A stretch of DNA of 21,130 nt from Candidatus Delongbacteria bacterium (GCA_027858795.1 JAQICF010000124.1:1-21130); one strand, 5' to 3'; counted from the first letter of the stretch, positions 6,734 through 14,431 are shown. Numbers and translations are program-made. Notes: generated by a model not told the origin, from the letters alone.

Positions 6734-8044
6734 TTGAATTACTTAGAGATCTTTGAACATATATACAACATCTTTATTGAGATATCGCCATTCTTATTAT
6801 TGGGACTATTCTTTGTAGGCCTTTTACATATATTCTTTTCAAAAGAGTTCATTATTAAACATATCGGTAAAGATAACGTTGGATCAATTGTAAAAGCATC
6901 TGTTCTGGGTGTACCTCTTCCCTTATGTTCGTGTGGTGTAATTCCAACAGCGATCTATATGGCAAAGAACGGGGCTTCTAAAGGAGCTGTAATATCTTTC
7001 TTAATATCCACACCCCAGACAGGGATAGACAGCATTATGGCGACTTATGGTATGTTAGGTTGGGTCTTTGCGATCTATCGTCCTATCATAGCTTTTGTAA
7101 GCGGTATTCTAGGTGGAATTATTGTAAATATTTTTTCAAAAGAACCCATGACCATCAATGTTGAAGACTCAAAGAAAGTTGAAGCTTCATCTTGCAGTTC
7201 GGGATCATGCAATTCATCAACATGTGGAACTACACCTGTGAAAAAACAAAACACATTCACGAAGTTTTACCACTATGCTTTTGTAGAGTTTCTTGATGAT
7301 ATTGCGGTACATTTTATTATAGGTATTATTATATCAGGACTCATTTCATTTTTCATTCCTGAAGAATTCTTCATCAAATATAGTCTTGGAAGTGGTATCC
7401 TCGGTATGCTTGTAATGATAGCTGTTGGTTTACCAATGTATATTTGTGCCACTGCTTCTATACCAATTGCAATTACACTAATGTTAAAGGGAGTTTCTCC
7501 CGGTGCTGCATTTGTATTCTTGACTGTAGGACCACTGACCAATGCTGCTTCACTTGCGATACTTTCAAAGATATTCACTAAAAAAGTAATAATAATTTAT
7601 GCAACTTCAGCTTCCGTAATTGCTATAATAGCAGGTTTATCTCTTGACCTGATCGTGAATGCTTTTTCTCTACAGGAATTTGTAATACCAACAATGGCTT
7701 CTGGACATATGCATGATGGTGGATTTTTACATACAATTTATATTGTAAGTGCTTGGATCTTTGCTTTTATGTTGCTTGGGTCATTGTACAGAAGATATAT
7801 TGCTCCAAAATTCAAAAAGAAAATAAAGAAGGTAAATACTATGAATACAATAAAATTAAATATCGAAGGAATGTCCTGCAACCATTGTGTAAATAATATC
7901 AAAGATACATTAATGAAGCAAGACAATATTGATAAAGCTGATGTGGATCTTCCTACCAATTCTGCAGAAATAACCGGAAGACATATTGATAAAAAAATAA
8001 TCTCATTATTGATTGAAAACCTTGGATACAAGGTTGTAGAATAA
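6734..8044 (+). CDS. SO_0444-type Cu/Zn efflux permease with C-terminal HMA domain
   Basis: 436 residues. The start is a TTG at 6734 with GAGG five bases upstream. No in-frame ATG occurs before the first membrane helix. The protein is an ArsP_1/DUF318-type permease: hydrophobic helices near 16-33, 55-75, 82-135, 190-208, 220-280, 285-310 and 332-350. The signature PLPLCSCGVIPTAIYMAKNG (61-80) carries C65 and C67, the second half has PMYICATASIPIA (C238), and a Cys-rich cytoplasmic loop contains C154, C159 and C164. Residues 370-436 form a heavy-metal-associated domain with GMSCNHC (C382, C385). SO_0444-family proteins export copper or zinc from the cytoplasm. The HMA domain probably hands over metal (inference). 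An internal ATG at 7841 with GAAGG upstream could also yield the HMA domain alone. The gene stands alone between a promoter and a hairpin. Confidence 0.9.
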   Translation: MNYLEIFEHIYNIFIEISPFLLLGLFFVGLLHIFFSKEFIIKHIGKDNVGSIVKASVLGVPLPLCSCGVIPTAIYMAKNGASKGAVISFLISTPQTGIDSIMATYGMLGWVFAIYRPIIAFVSGILGGIIVNIFSKEPMTINVEDSKKVEASSCSSGSCNSSTCGTTPVKKQNTFTKFYHYAFVEFLDDIAVHFIIGIIISGLISFFIPEEFFIKYSLGSGILGMLVMIAVGLPMYICATASIPIAITLMLKGVSPGAAFVFLTVGPLTNAASLAILSKIFTKKVIIIYATSASVIAIIAGLSLDLIVNAFSLQEFVIPTMASGHMHDGGFLHTIYIVSAWIFAFMLLGSLYRRYIAPKFKKKIKKVNTMNTIKLNIEGMSCNHCVNNIKDTLMKQDNIDKADVDLPTNSAEITGRHIDKKIISLLIENLGYKVVE

Positions 8045-8049
8045 ACAAA

Positions 8050-8078
8050 TATAGGGGCGGCTGATTGCTGCCCCTATA
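8050..8078. repeat. Hairpin of the TAGGGG family just after the permease
   Basis: TATAGGGGCGGC pairs with GCTGCCCCTATA (12-bp stem with one G-T pair, loop TGATT). It begins five bases after the permease stop. It may help end transcription or protect the mRNA 3' end, but it lacks a U-run, and its ends match the palindromes at 4456 and 6497-6605. Confidence 0.7.
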
Positions 8079-8219
8079 AAATTTCCTGCCATAAAAACCC
8101 TTTATTTATCATTTCATCATACGAAATATACATTTTATCCGAAATCGTATAGATTTTGCGTTTTTTGTTTTTAAATTGATATTGTAAGCAACCACAAAAT
8201 AAAAAATAAGGAGACTATC

Positions 8220-8375
8220 ATGTTTAGCAATCAGATTAAAAATATCCATCAAAAATACAAAGATGGAAAGATCACGAAGGAAGAACAGAGAAAAGCTATT
8301 GGGATTCTGGTAAAGTATGAAATGAGAATTATAAAAAATAAAGACCGAGCCCATTCTTTTAACTTCATGTTCTAA
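8220..8375 (+). CDS. 51-aa small SHOCT-like protein
   Basis: ATG at 8220 with an ideal TAAGGAG (8207-8213) six bases upstream; stop TAA at 8373-8375. The product is a charged, Lys/Glu-rich, helical small protein without a signal peptide or membrane segment. Its middle, IHQKYKDGKITKEEQRKAIG (residues 9-28), resembles SHOCT domains (short helix, 'G.IT.EE', short helix), which are often appended to other proteins or occur alone in bacteria and have no known enzymatic role. An antisense frame covers this interval but has no ribosome-binding site. The strong site here and the hairpin after the stop favour this gene. Function unknown. Confidence 0.6.
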   Translation: MFSNQIKNIHQKYKDGKITKEEQRKAIGILVKYEMRIIKNKDRAHSFNFMF

Positions 8376-8397
8376 GAGATCCAATAAGATAATTTAA

Positions 8398-8422
8398 AGG
8401 AAGTATCACTTAGATACTTCCT
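8398..8422 (+). terminator. Hairpin between the small protein gene and the ankyrin-MBL gene
   Basis: AGGAAGTATC-ACTTA-GATACTTCCT is a perfect 10-bp stem with a 5-base loop, 22 bases after the small gene's stop. It lacks a proper U-run (GACTAATT follows), so it may be a weak or factor-assisted terminator, or an mRNA-processing element. Confidence 0.45.
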
Positions 8423-8458
8423 GACTAATTAAATGAATGAATATTAATGGAGGAATAA

Positions 8459-10498
8459 ATGTTTAAACTATTAGGTATGATATTGTTGATAAGTTTGCCG
8501 ATCGTATCATTAGCATCGGTTAATGACTTGAAAGAAGCAATCGATCAAGATGATCTTTTAAAAGTGAAAATACTTCTAAAAACGGACAAAAATCTACTAG
8601 AAAAAAATATAGATGAATATCTTACACCTTTAAATTATTCTGCATCCAATTCAAAAACAGAGATCGCTAAGTTCTTGATAGATAATGGTGCAAATATCAA
8701 TGCAACCGATAAAGAAGGAAGTATTCCTATTCACAATTCTGCTGCAAAAGGGAATTATGAACTTACAAAATATCTTATCGAAAAAGGTACTGACATAAAT
8801 TACAAAGATCTCAATGGTGTTACTCCATTATACTTTGCCTTTGTTTCCGGAAATTTCCAATTAATAAAGTATATGATAGACAAAGGTGCTGATTATACAA
8901 ATTTTTCTTCAAGTGGTATAACACCACTACATTTTGCTACAAGTAATGGCAACTCTCAAATTTTAAAATATTTAATTAAAAAAGGATTGGATGTAAATGT
9001 AAAGAGTGCAGCTGGTCAAACTCCAATAGTTTGGGCAGTAGCAAGGAATAATGTTGAAGCTATAAAATTATTAAAGGAGAATAATGCTGACATCAATTAT
9101 GTTGATGAACATAAGCAAAATTTATTATTTATAGCCGCATCGAGAAAAGCAAAAGAAAGTTTTGAATTACTTCTTAGCTACGGTCTTGATATAAATTCTA
9201 AAGATAAGTACAATCAAACTCCCTTAACGAATGCTGTTTATAGTGGGAAAGAAATGGTTGAGTTTCTTTTAGAAAAAGGTGCTGAACCAGCTCCAATAGA
9301 ATGTATGAACGGAAATATTTGTAAAATTGAAGGCAGAACACCATTACATAATGCAATATCCTCAAATGATGTGGAAGTAGTGAAATTACTTATCAAGTAT
9401 AAAGCTCCCGTAAATATTCAAGATGAAGAAGGCATTACTCCATTGATACTAGCAATAAGGAATGGATCTGAAGAGATAGTTAAAGTACTTCTAAAAAATG
9501 GTGCGGATGTAAATTTAAAAGAAAATGTTCTTGGGCAAACACCATTACACATTGCAGCAAGTAAAGGATATCAAGATATTGTTGAGTTACTTCTTGAGAA
9601 TGGTTCTGAGGTGAATTCTGGAGATAATCAAGGTCAAAATGCTCTATATCTAGCAACTTTCCATAAAAACAAAAATGTTGTAAAATCACTTCTTCAGAAG
9701 GGTGCTGATACTAAGGATCTTAAATCAATGAACAGCTACACTGATTTTAGAAATGGTGAAGCTAAAATTTGGTTTTTAGGACATAGTGGATGGGCAATCA
9801 AAACAAAAGACCATCTGTTAGTGTTCGATTATTGGGAAGATAATAGAGTAACAAAACCTGATGAACCAAATTTAAACAATGGTTATTTAGATCCGGAACA
9901 ACTGAAAGAAGAAAATATAATCGTATTTATATCCCACTCTCACCAAGATCATTACCAAGCTTCTTTGTTCGACTGGGAAAAGAAATATCCAAATGTTAAA
10001 TATGTTGTCGGATTTGATCCTAAGAAAGAAGTTAAGAATTTGAATATAGTTGAAGGTAGGAAAAACATTAAGATTGATGGTGTAGAGATTATAACAGTAC
10101 CTTCAACCGATACAGGTGTAGCTTTCCTTGTAAAAACTAATGACCTTACAATATTTCACCCCGGAGATCATGCGAATATGAGTAGAGAATTGAACGGACC
10201 TTATGTTAAAGAAATTGATTATCTTGCTACTCTTAATAACAATGTAGATATTTCATTCTTCCCTGTTACCGGTTGTAACTTCCAAGATAAGGTATCATTA
10301 AAGATGGGTATCAAATACACGATCGACAAATTCAACCCTAATACTGTATTTCCTATGCATTGCGGTAATAATGAAGGTAAATTAAAAGTGTTTATTGACG
10401 AATCTAAAGCCGAGGGGATAAAAGCTAACTTTAAGTGTGCTACTTGCAAAGGTGATAACTTTATATACCAAAATGGTGATATTGTTTACAAATATTAA
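8459..10498 (+). CDS. Exported ankyrin-repeat protein fused to a metallo-beta-lactamase-fold hydrolase
   Basis: 679 residues; GGAGG five bases before the ATG. Residues 1-20 are a signal peptide (cleavage after LAS; no lipobox Cys). Residues about 22-420 are some eleven to twelve ankyrin repeats (TPLHFATSNGNSQILKYLIK, TPLHIAASKGYQDIVELLLE and similar). From about 434 an MBL-fold domain follows: IWFLGHSGWAIKT and then H493-S-H495-Q-D497-H498, the HxHxDH metal motif, with later ligand candidates D570 in HPGDH (567-571) and H634 in PMHCG. The layout fits the UlaG/Lactamase_B_3-type branch rather than true beta-lactamases. The metal site appears complete, so hydrolase activity is likely, but the substrate is unknown. 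The ankyrin part probably binds a protein. The signal peptide places it in the periplasm. It is the first gene of a probable operon with the propeller, kinase and regulator. Confidence 0.88.
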   Translation: MFKLLGMILLISLPIVSLASVNDLKEAIDQDDLLKVKILLKTDKNLLEKNIDEYLTPLNYSASNSKTEIAKFLIDNGANINATDKEGSIPIHNSAAKGNYELTKYLIEKGTDINYKDLNGVTPLYFAFVSGNFQLIKYMIDKGADYTNFSSSGITPLHFATSNGNSQILKYLIKKGLDVNVKSAAGQTPIVWAVARNNVEAIKLLKENNADINYVDEHKQNLLFIAASRKAKESFELLLSYGLDINSKDKYNQTPLTNAVYSGKEMVEFLLEKGAEPAPIECMNGNICKIEGRTPLHNAISSNDVEVVKLLIKYKAPVNIQDEEGITPLILAIRNGSEEIVKVLLKNGADVNLKENVLGQTPLHIAASKGYQDIVELLLENGSEVNSGDNQGQNALYLATFHKNKNVVKSLLQKGADTKDLKSMNSYTDFRNGEAKIWFLGHSGWAIKTKDHLLVFDYWEDNRVTKPDEPNLNNGYLDPEQLKEENIIVFISHSHQDHYQASLFDWEKKYPNVKYVVGFDPKKEVKNLNIVEGRKNIKIDGVEIITVPSTDTGVAFLVKTNDLTIFHPGDHANMSRELNGPYVKEIDYLATLNNNVDISFFPVTGCNFQDKVSLKMGIKYTIDKFNPNTVFPMHCGNNEGKLKVFIDESKAEGIKANFKCATCKGDNFIYQNGDIVYKY

Positions 10499-10515
10499 AC
10501 TTTGATGCTGTATTA

Positions 10516-11628
10516 ATGAAAACAATGGATTATATTTATAAAATGAAAAAATTACTACGATACATATTACTTATTATAATAATAGGAATATTTGCGTACT
10601 GGGTAAAACCAAAGATTCAGTCTAAAGGTGTCAAGAAGATCGAGAATGTAGACTTTACTGATCCTGTTGAACTAAACTTAGAAAAAATATATTCTGTCGA
10701 CAGCACAAAAATAAATAAGCCTGTACAATCTTGTTTAAATTCTAAAGATGAACTTTATGTGCTTGAATATTTTTCACAGAAAGTAAAAGTATTTAAGAAT
10801 GGTGAACTTTTACGTAAATATGACAATATATGTGACAGCTCAAACATTTCCTCTTTCGCATTGTTTAATGATACCCTCTTTGTATCCTGTATTGAAGATA
10901 AGAGTTACAGAACTATCAGTAAAGAAGGTGATGTTTTACGAAAGATCATGTTGGATGATGAACTTCCTATTGATATCTCATTTATTGATGAAAATAATAT
11001 TATTGGTCTATTCAGAACTAACTTGGTGACAAGGAAGGAATTATATATAAACCTTGATCTTAAACTTGTGGATAAGTATTTTAATCCTAAAAAACTTATA
11101 AGTAGCTTCTTTAATTCGTTATATATGATGAATTTCGATCCTGAAATAACAATGTTCCCACATGCTGTAAATAAGATAAATGACTTGATATATCTGGGAG
11201 TTACTTCTCCTGAAAAGTACTCTATTTTTGCTTATGACATGAAAATGAAATTACAGTTCGTTGTAAATAATAAAGCTGATTCGATTTCTGTTACTAAAGA
11301 TGAGTTTAAACTTAAATTAAAAAGAGCTAAAGAATTCGAGTTACCTCTCTCAAAAAGTCTTGAACTTAAAGAAAATATCGAAAATATATTCTGTGACAAG
11401 CAAGGGAATATCTGGGTAAGAAGAGGTGTTGATTACAGCAAATATTCTTTCGATACTGCAATTCTTGACGTTTTTAAATTTAATGGAAAATATATTAGAT
11501 CTTTCTATCTAAAGAATACTTCCCGATTAGGTGATCTTAAGATCTTCGATGACAAGCTGCTAGTTCTAAATCCTGAATTATCAAAGGTAGATGTTTATAA
11601 GTTCAATTTACCGGAGATCTTAAAATGA
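10516..11628 (+). CDS. Membrane-anchored 6-bladed beta-propeller-like protein
   Basis: 370 residues from the first ATG. No convincing ribosome-binding site precedes any of the three early ATGs (10516, 10525, 10543). The third gives a natural signal-anchor N-terminus (MKKLLRYILLIII). A single membrane helix (about 13-30) is followed by an outside domain made of beta-strand repeats, for example DELYVLEYFSQKVKVFKNGE, NTLF-type and DKQGNIWVRRG...VFKFNGKYIRSF, resembling the 6-bladed beta-propeller (BF3164/NHL-like) proteins of Bacteroidota. Such propellers usually bind ligands or proteins and have no obvious catalytic residues. It starts 17 bases after the ankyrin-MBL stop. Its last four bases (ATGA) overlap the kinase start, so the two are translationally coupled. 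A role as an extracytoplasmic partner of the sensor kinase is inferred from this arrangement only. Confidence 0.75.
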   Translation: MKTMDYIYKMKKLLRYILLIIIIGIFAYWVKPKIQSKGVKKIENVDFTDPVELNLEKIYSVDSTKINKPVQSCLNSKDELYVLEYFSQKVKVFKNGELLRKYDNICDSSNISSFALFNDTLFVSCIEDKSYRTISKEGDVLRKIMLDDELPIDISFIDENNIIGLFRTNLVTRKELYINLDLKLVDKYFNPKKLISSFFNSLYMMNFDPEITMFPHAVNKINDLIYLGVTSPEKYSIFAYDMKMKLQFVVNNKADSISVTKDEFKLKLKRAKEFELPLSKSLELKENIENIFCDKQGNIWVRRGVDYSKYSFDTAILDVFKFNGKYIRSFYLKNTSRLGDLKIFDDKLLVLNPELSKVDVYKFNLPEILK

Positions 11629-13385
11629 AAATAAATAATTACAGCATATCATATTTTTTGATCTTATTATTAATTATTTTTTCTACATCAGGATTATTTG
11701 CTCAATCAATGAAGTATGGTTACAAGATTGATTCTCTTGAAGATATTTTAGATATAGTTGAAGGTGAGGAAAAGGTAAATGTACTTCTTCAAATGTCACG
11801 ATATCAAATGAATTTAGAAAATCAGGAAAAAGGTATTGAATATCTTTTACAGGCAAGAGATCTTTCTAAAGAGATCAACTATGAGCAAGGTATCGTAAAT
11901 TCACACTCGACTCTTGCAGGTATTTATTTCAATTCGGGCAACTATACTGAAGCTATAAGTTACTTCTCTGAAACTGTAAAAATCATAAAATCATCCGATA
12001 AAGACATAGAATTGTATTCTATCTACAGCAGAATGGGTAAAACTTATAAAGCAATGAAAGATTATGATAAATTCTTTGAATATAACGTACTTGCTCTTGA
12101 TATCGCGAAAAAGTATGATAAGAAGGAAATGCAAGCTAATTCTCTGTATAATATGGCTATAGCTGTTAGAGGCAAATTCGAATATAATAAAGCTCTTGAA
12201 TATAATGATCTGGCATTGAAGCTTTATGAAGAGACAGAAAGCTACTTGAGATTAGGAACGTGCTATAATGCTATCGGAGACTTAAATGAAATGCTTGGTA
12301 ACTATGTGATTGCATTTGAGGCTTACAAAAAAGCTGAGAAAATATTTGAAGAATATCAGTCACCTCTAAACCTTTCAGTAATTTATTTCAATTTAGCTTC
12401 AATGAGCAAAGTCTTTGGAAAATATGATAATGCTTTGATGTATCTGGAAAAAAGTTTAAAAATATCGCTGAGTATCAAAAGCGAAAGAATGATCAAAGAC
12501 TGCTACTTTGGTCTATACGGATTATATAACCTGTTGAAAGATTTTGAGAATGCTAATAAATATTATATGCTGTTTCATTCTTATTCAAATGAATCAATTA
12601 TTGCAAATTCTTCATTGGCAAAGATCGAGATAGATTATGAGATTTCAAAGAAGGAAATGGAATCTAATTATATGCTTCAAAGAGAAAAAGCTAAACGATA
12701 CCTTTATGTTGTTGGATTCATATTCGTTTTAGCTTTGATGTACTTTCTTACCTATAGGAAACTTAAGCAGAGAAGGATAAATGAGCTTAGACTTGACAAA
12801 AGAAGAGTAAGAGCTGAACTATCATCATTGGAATCAAAGATAAATCCTCATTTTTTCTTTAATTCATTAAGTTCTATTTCAACTTTGATCAATATCAATC
12901 CTGATAATGCAAAGAAAATGCTTCAGAACATCTCGGGACTATTCAGATATGCACTTAGAACTTCAAAAAATCAATTTGTTACTCTCGATGAAGAAATGTC
13001 CATAGTTAAAAAGTACCTTGAACTCGAAAAGATCAGATTTGGTAAACGTCTTGAGTTTGACCTGAATATTCCAGATATACTTTATAGTATTAAGCTGCCC
13101 CCACTGCTTATTCAGCCGTTGGTTGAAAATAGTATTAAACACGGTATCTCCGATAATATTGAAGGTGGTAAGATTGAAATTACCTGTGTAGAAGTATCAA
13201 ATGATATTATTGAGATCAGAGTGAAAGATAACGGCAAAGGTGTTTCCACTAACGGTAATGGTACTGGCTTTGGATTGAATAGTATCAAAGAACGATTGGA
13301 ATTAATGTTCAAAAAAGATTATCTTTTTGAAATAAACAAAAAAGACGGATTTGAAGTCAAAATTCAAATCCCCAAAATCGTATAA
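11625..13385 (+). CDS. LytS-type sensor histidine kinase with exported TPR domain
   Basis: 586 residues; GGAG eight bases before the ATG, which overlaps the upstream stop. Signal peptide or N-terminal helix 8-27 (ends in LFAQ), then about six TPR units between 50 and 320 (for example GIVNSHSTLAGIYFNSGNYTEAISYF), a short coiled coil, a membrane helix 358-376, a cytoplasmic coiled coil, then the His_kinase domain (PF06580) with the phosphoacceptor in SKINPHFFFNSL (H409). The ATPase domain follows: N box QPLVENSIKHG (497-507), DNGKG (535-539) and GTGFGLNS (546-553). All catalytic elements are present. This layout (periplasmic TPRs, HisKA-7TM-like kinase, LytTR partner) is common in Bacteroidota. 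The signal is unknown. It should phosphorylate the LytTR regulator encoded 107 bases downstream. Confidence 0.93.
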   Translation: MKINNYSISYFLILLLIIFSTSGLFAQSMKYGYKIDSLEDILDIVEGEEKVNVLLQMSRYQMNLENQEKGIEYLLQARDLSKEINYEQGIVNSHSTLAGIYFNSGNYTEAISYFSETVKIIKSSDKDIELYSIYSRMGKTYKAMKDYDKFFEYNVLALDIAKKYDKKEMQANSLYNMAIAVRGKFEYNKALEYNDLALKLYEETESYLRLGTCYNAIGDLNEMLGNYVIAFEAYKKAEKIFEEYQSPLNLSVIYFNLASMSKVFGKYDNALMYLEKSLKISLSIKSERMIKDCYFGLYGLYNLLKDFENANKYYMLFHSYSNESIIANSSLAKIEIDYEISKKEMESNYMLQREKAKRYLYVVGFIFVLALMYFLTYRKLKQRRINELRLDKRRVRAELSSLESKINPHFFFNSLSSISTLININPDNAKKMLQNISGLFRYALRTSKNQFVTLDEEMSIVKKYLELEKIRFGKRLEFDLNIPDILYSIKLPPLLIQPLVENSIKHGISDNIEGGKIEITCVEVSNDIIEIRVKDNGKGVSTNGNGTGFGLNSIKERLELMFKKDYLFEINKKDGFEVKIQIPKIV

Positions 13386-13404
13386 AAACGAAATAAAAGA
13401 AACC

Positions 13405-13471
13405 GTCACCCTGAATTTATTTCAGGGTCTATACGATTAAAAGATAGATACTGAAATAAATTCAGCATGAC
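13405..13471. repeat. Palindromic intergenic repeat (28-bp arms) between kinase and regulator
   Basis: Arms 13405-13432 and 13444-13471 are inverted copies with four mismatches in 28 positions, separated by 11 bases. The left arm starts GTCA and the right arm ends TGAC. Each arm contains its own near-palindrome CTGAA-TTTAT-TTCAG. In the left arm this extends to an 8-bp hairpin (ACCCTGAA with TTCAGGGT), so a cruciform or double hairpin can form. Such GTCAT...ATGAC palindromes look like dispersed intergenic repeats. There is no U-run, so cotranscription of the two genes is still likely. Confidence 0.75.
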
Positions 13472-13492
13472 AATAAATATAGAGGTACAAAT

Positions 13493-14245
13493 ATGACCTA
13501 CAAAACATTAATAATCGAAGATGAAGAACTTTCTCAGCAGGGTTTACTAAAATTACTGGAAAAATTTTCTGAGATAGAAGTCATTGGTACAGCAGATAAC
13601 GGTGTTGAAGCAGTAGAAAAAATAAACGAACTTAAACCTGACCTAATTTTCTTAGATATTCAGATGCCTGGTAAGACCGGTTTTGAAGTTCTACAGGACA
13701 TCAATTATATGCCTATTGTAATATTCTCTACTGCCTATGATGAATATGCTCTTAAAGCTTTTGAGACAAACTCAATTGATTATCTTTTAAAACCAATTGA
13801 AGATGACAGACTTGCTAAAGCAATAGACAAGCTTAATAAAATGACTAGCGGTTCTGATGAAGGTGATCCATTTGAGAAGAAAATCAATAATCTTCTTATA
13901 CAGCTTGAAAATCAACAGGGAACTTTATCAAGGATACATATCAAGATCGGTGACGAAGTTCTTTTTGTAAATCTAAACGATGCATTCTATTTTAAAGCAG
14001 ACAATAAATATACTTCTATTTTTACTCACGATGACGAATATATCTTAAATGATTCTTTATCATCACTTGAGGAAAAATTACCAGATAATTTTATACGCAT
14101 TCACAGAGGATATATTATCAATGTGGACCACTTGAAAAAATTAAAGAAGTGGTTCGGAGGGAAGTATATAGCTGTACTTAACGATAAAAATAAAACAGAA
14201 GTTCCTGTGAGTCGTAGTTGTAAGGATAAATTGTTGAAGGATTAG
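13493..14245 (+). CDS. LytTR family response regulator
   Basis: 250 residues; GAGG seven bases before the ATG. The receiver domain (1-115) has the acidic cluster E9-D10-E11, the phosphoacceptor D55 in LIFLDIQMPG, S79/T80 and the conserved K100-P101. A linker leads to a LytTR DNA-binding domain (about 145-250) with FYFKADNKYTSIF and the characteristic FIRIHRGYIINVDHLKKL block (200-217). It should act in the cytoplasm, binding paired direct repeats upstream of target promoters once phosphorylated by the kinase encoded just upstream. A strong terminator follows the gene, ending the operon. All key residues are present. The targets are unknown, and the secreted-protein operon immediately downstream is a candidate only by position. 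Confidence 0.93.
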   Translation: MTYKTLIIEDEELSQQGLLKLLEKFSEIEVIGTADNGVEAVEKINELKPDLIFLDIQMPGKTGFEVLQDINYMPIVIFSTAYDEYALKAFETNSIDYLLKPIEDDRLAKAIDKLNKMTSGSDEGDPFEKKINNLLIQLENQQGTLSRIHIKIGDEVLFVNLNDAFYFKADNKYTSIFTHDDEYILNDSLSSLEEKLPDNFIRIHRGYIINVDHLKKLKKWFGGKYIAVLNDKNKTEVPVSRSCKDKLLKD

Positions 14246-14255
14246 AACTGAGACT

Positions 14256-14291
14256 GTCATTCTTATGCAAGCACGAAAATCTAGGAGTATT
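14256..14291. repeat. GTCAT-type intergenic repeat fused to a terminator
   Basis: The segment starts GTCATTCTTATGCAAGCACG and continues for about 36 bases to the terminator stem. The same order and spacing (GTCAT to the end of AAAGGAACG, 45 versus 46 bases) is found at 19314. The style matches dispersed repeats of the GTCATTCTGAGC...GAATCTAGG kind seen in many environmental genomes. Confidence 0.5.
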
Positions 14292-14324
14292 AAAGGAACG
14301 ATTTTAGATTGTTCCTTTTTTTTT
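14292..14324 (+). terminator. Intrinsic terminator of the kinase/regulator operon
   Basis: AAAGGAACGAT pairs with ATTGTTCCTTT (11-bp stem with one G-T pair, loop TTTAG), followed by an uninterrupted T-run to 14324. This is a textbook intrinsic terminator on the plus strand, 46 bases after the regulator stop. Confidence 0.9.
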
Positions 14325-14358
14325 GCATATAAATATTATCCGTATTATATTATTCGTC

Positions 14359-14398
14359 ATATCGGCTCTAGCATTATTATAATATATTGAGCTGATAT
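14359..14398 (+). promoter_or_regulatory. TATAAT box framed by an inverted repeat, upstream of the giant surface protein
   Basis: ATATCGGCTC (14359-14368) and GAGCTGATAT (14389-14398) form a 10-bp inverted repeat (one G-T pair) with a 20-base interval. That interval contains a perfect TATAAT (14378-14383). No good -35 was found, which suits an activated promoter. Half-sites two helical turns or so apart around the -10 suit a repressor or a hairpin in the leader. Confidence 0.4.
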
Positions 14399-14431
14399 CA
14401 AAAAAATATTTAACCAAATTGGAGAATGCTT

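Noticed and set aside
8050..8078. An ordinary intrinsic terminator after the permease
   Set aside because: No U-run follows on either strand, and its ends match intergenic palindromes elsewhere, so it is reported as a repeat, with any terminator role left open.
8109..8384. A 91-codon minus-strand frame over the small protein gene
   Set aside because: It has no ribosome-binding site, reads through the reverse of a well-started plus-strand gene, and looks like an A/T-rich shadow frame.
8459..10498. An antibiotic-resistance beta-lactamase
   Set aside because: The MBL domain is of the UlaG/Lactamase_B_3 kind with HxHxDH in a different context, and the ankyrin fusion is unlike known metallo-beta-lactamases.
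14330..14431. A LytTR binding site (paired direct repeats near ACAGTTNAG) upstream of the surface protein
   Set aside because: Only one weak match (TTGGTTAAA on the minus strand) was seen, with no second copy at the required spacing.
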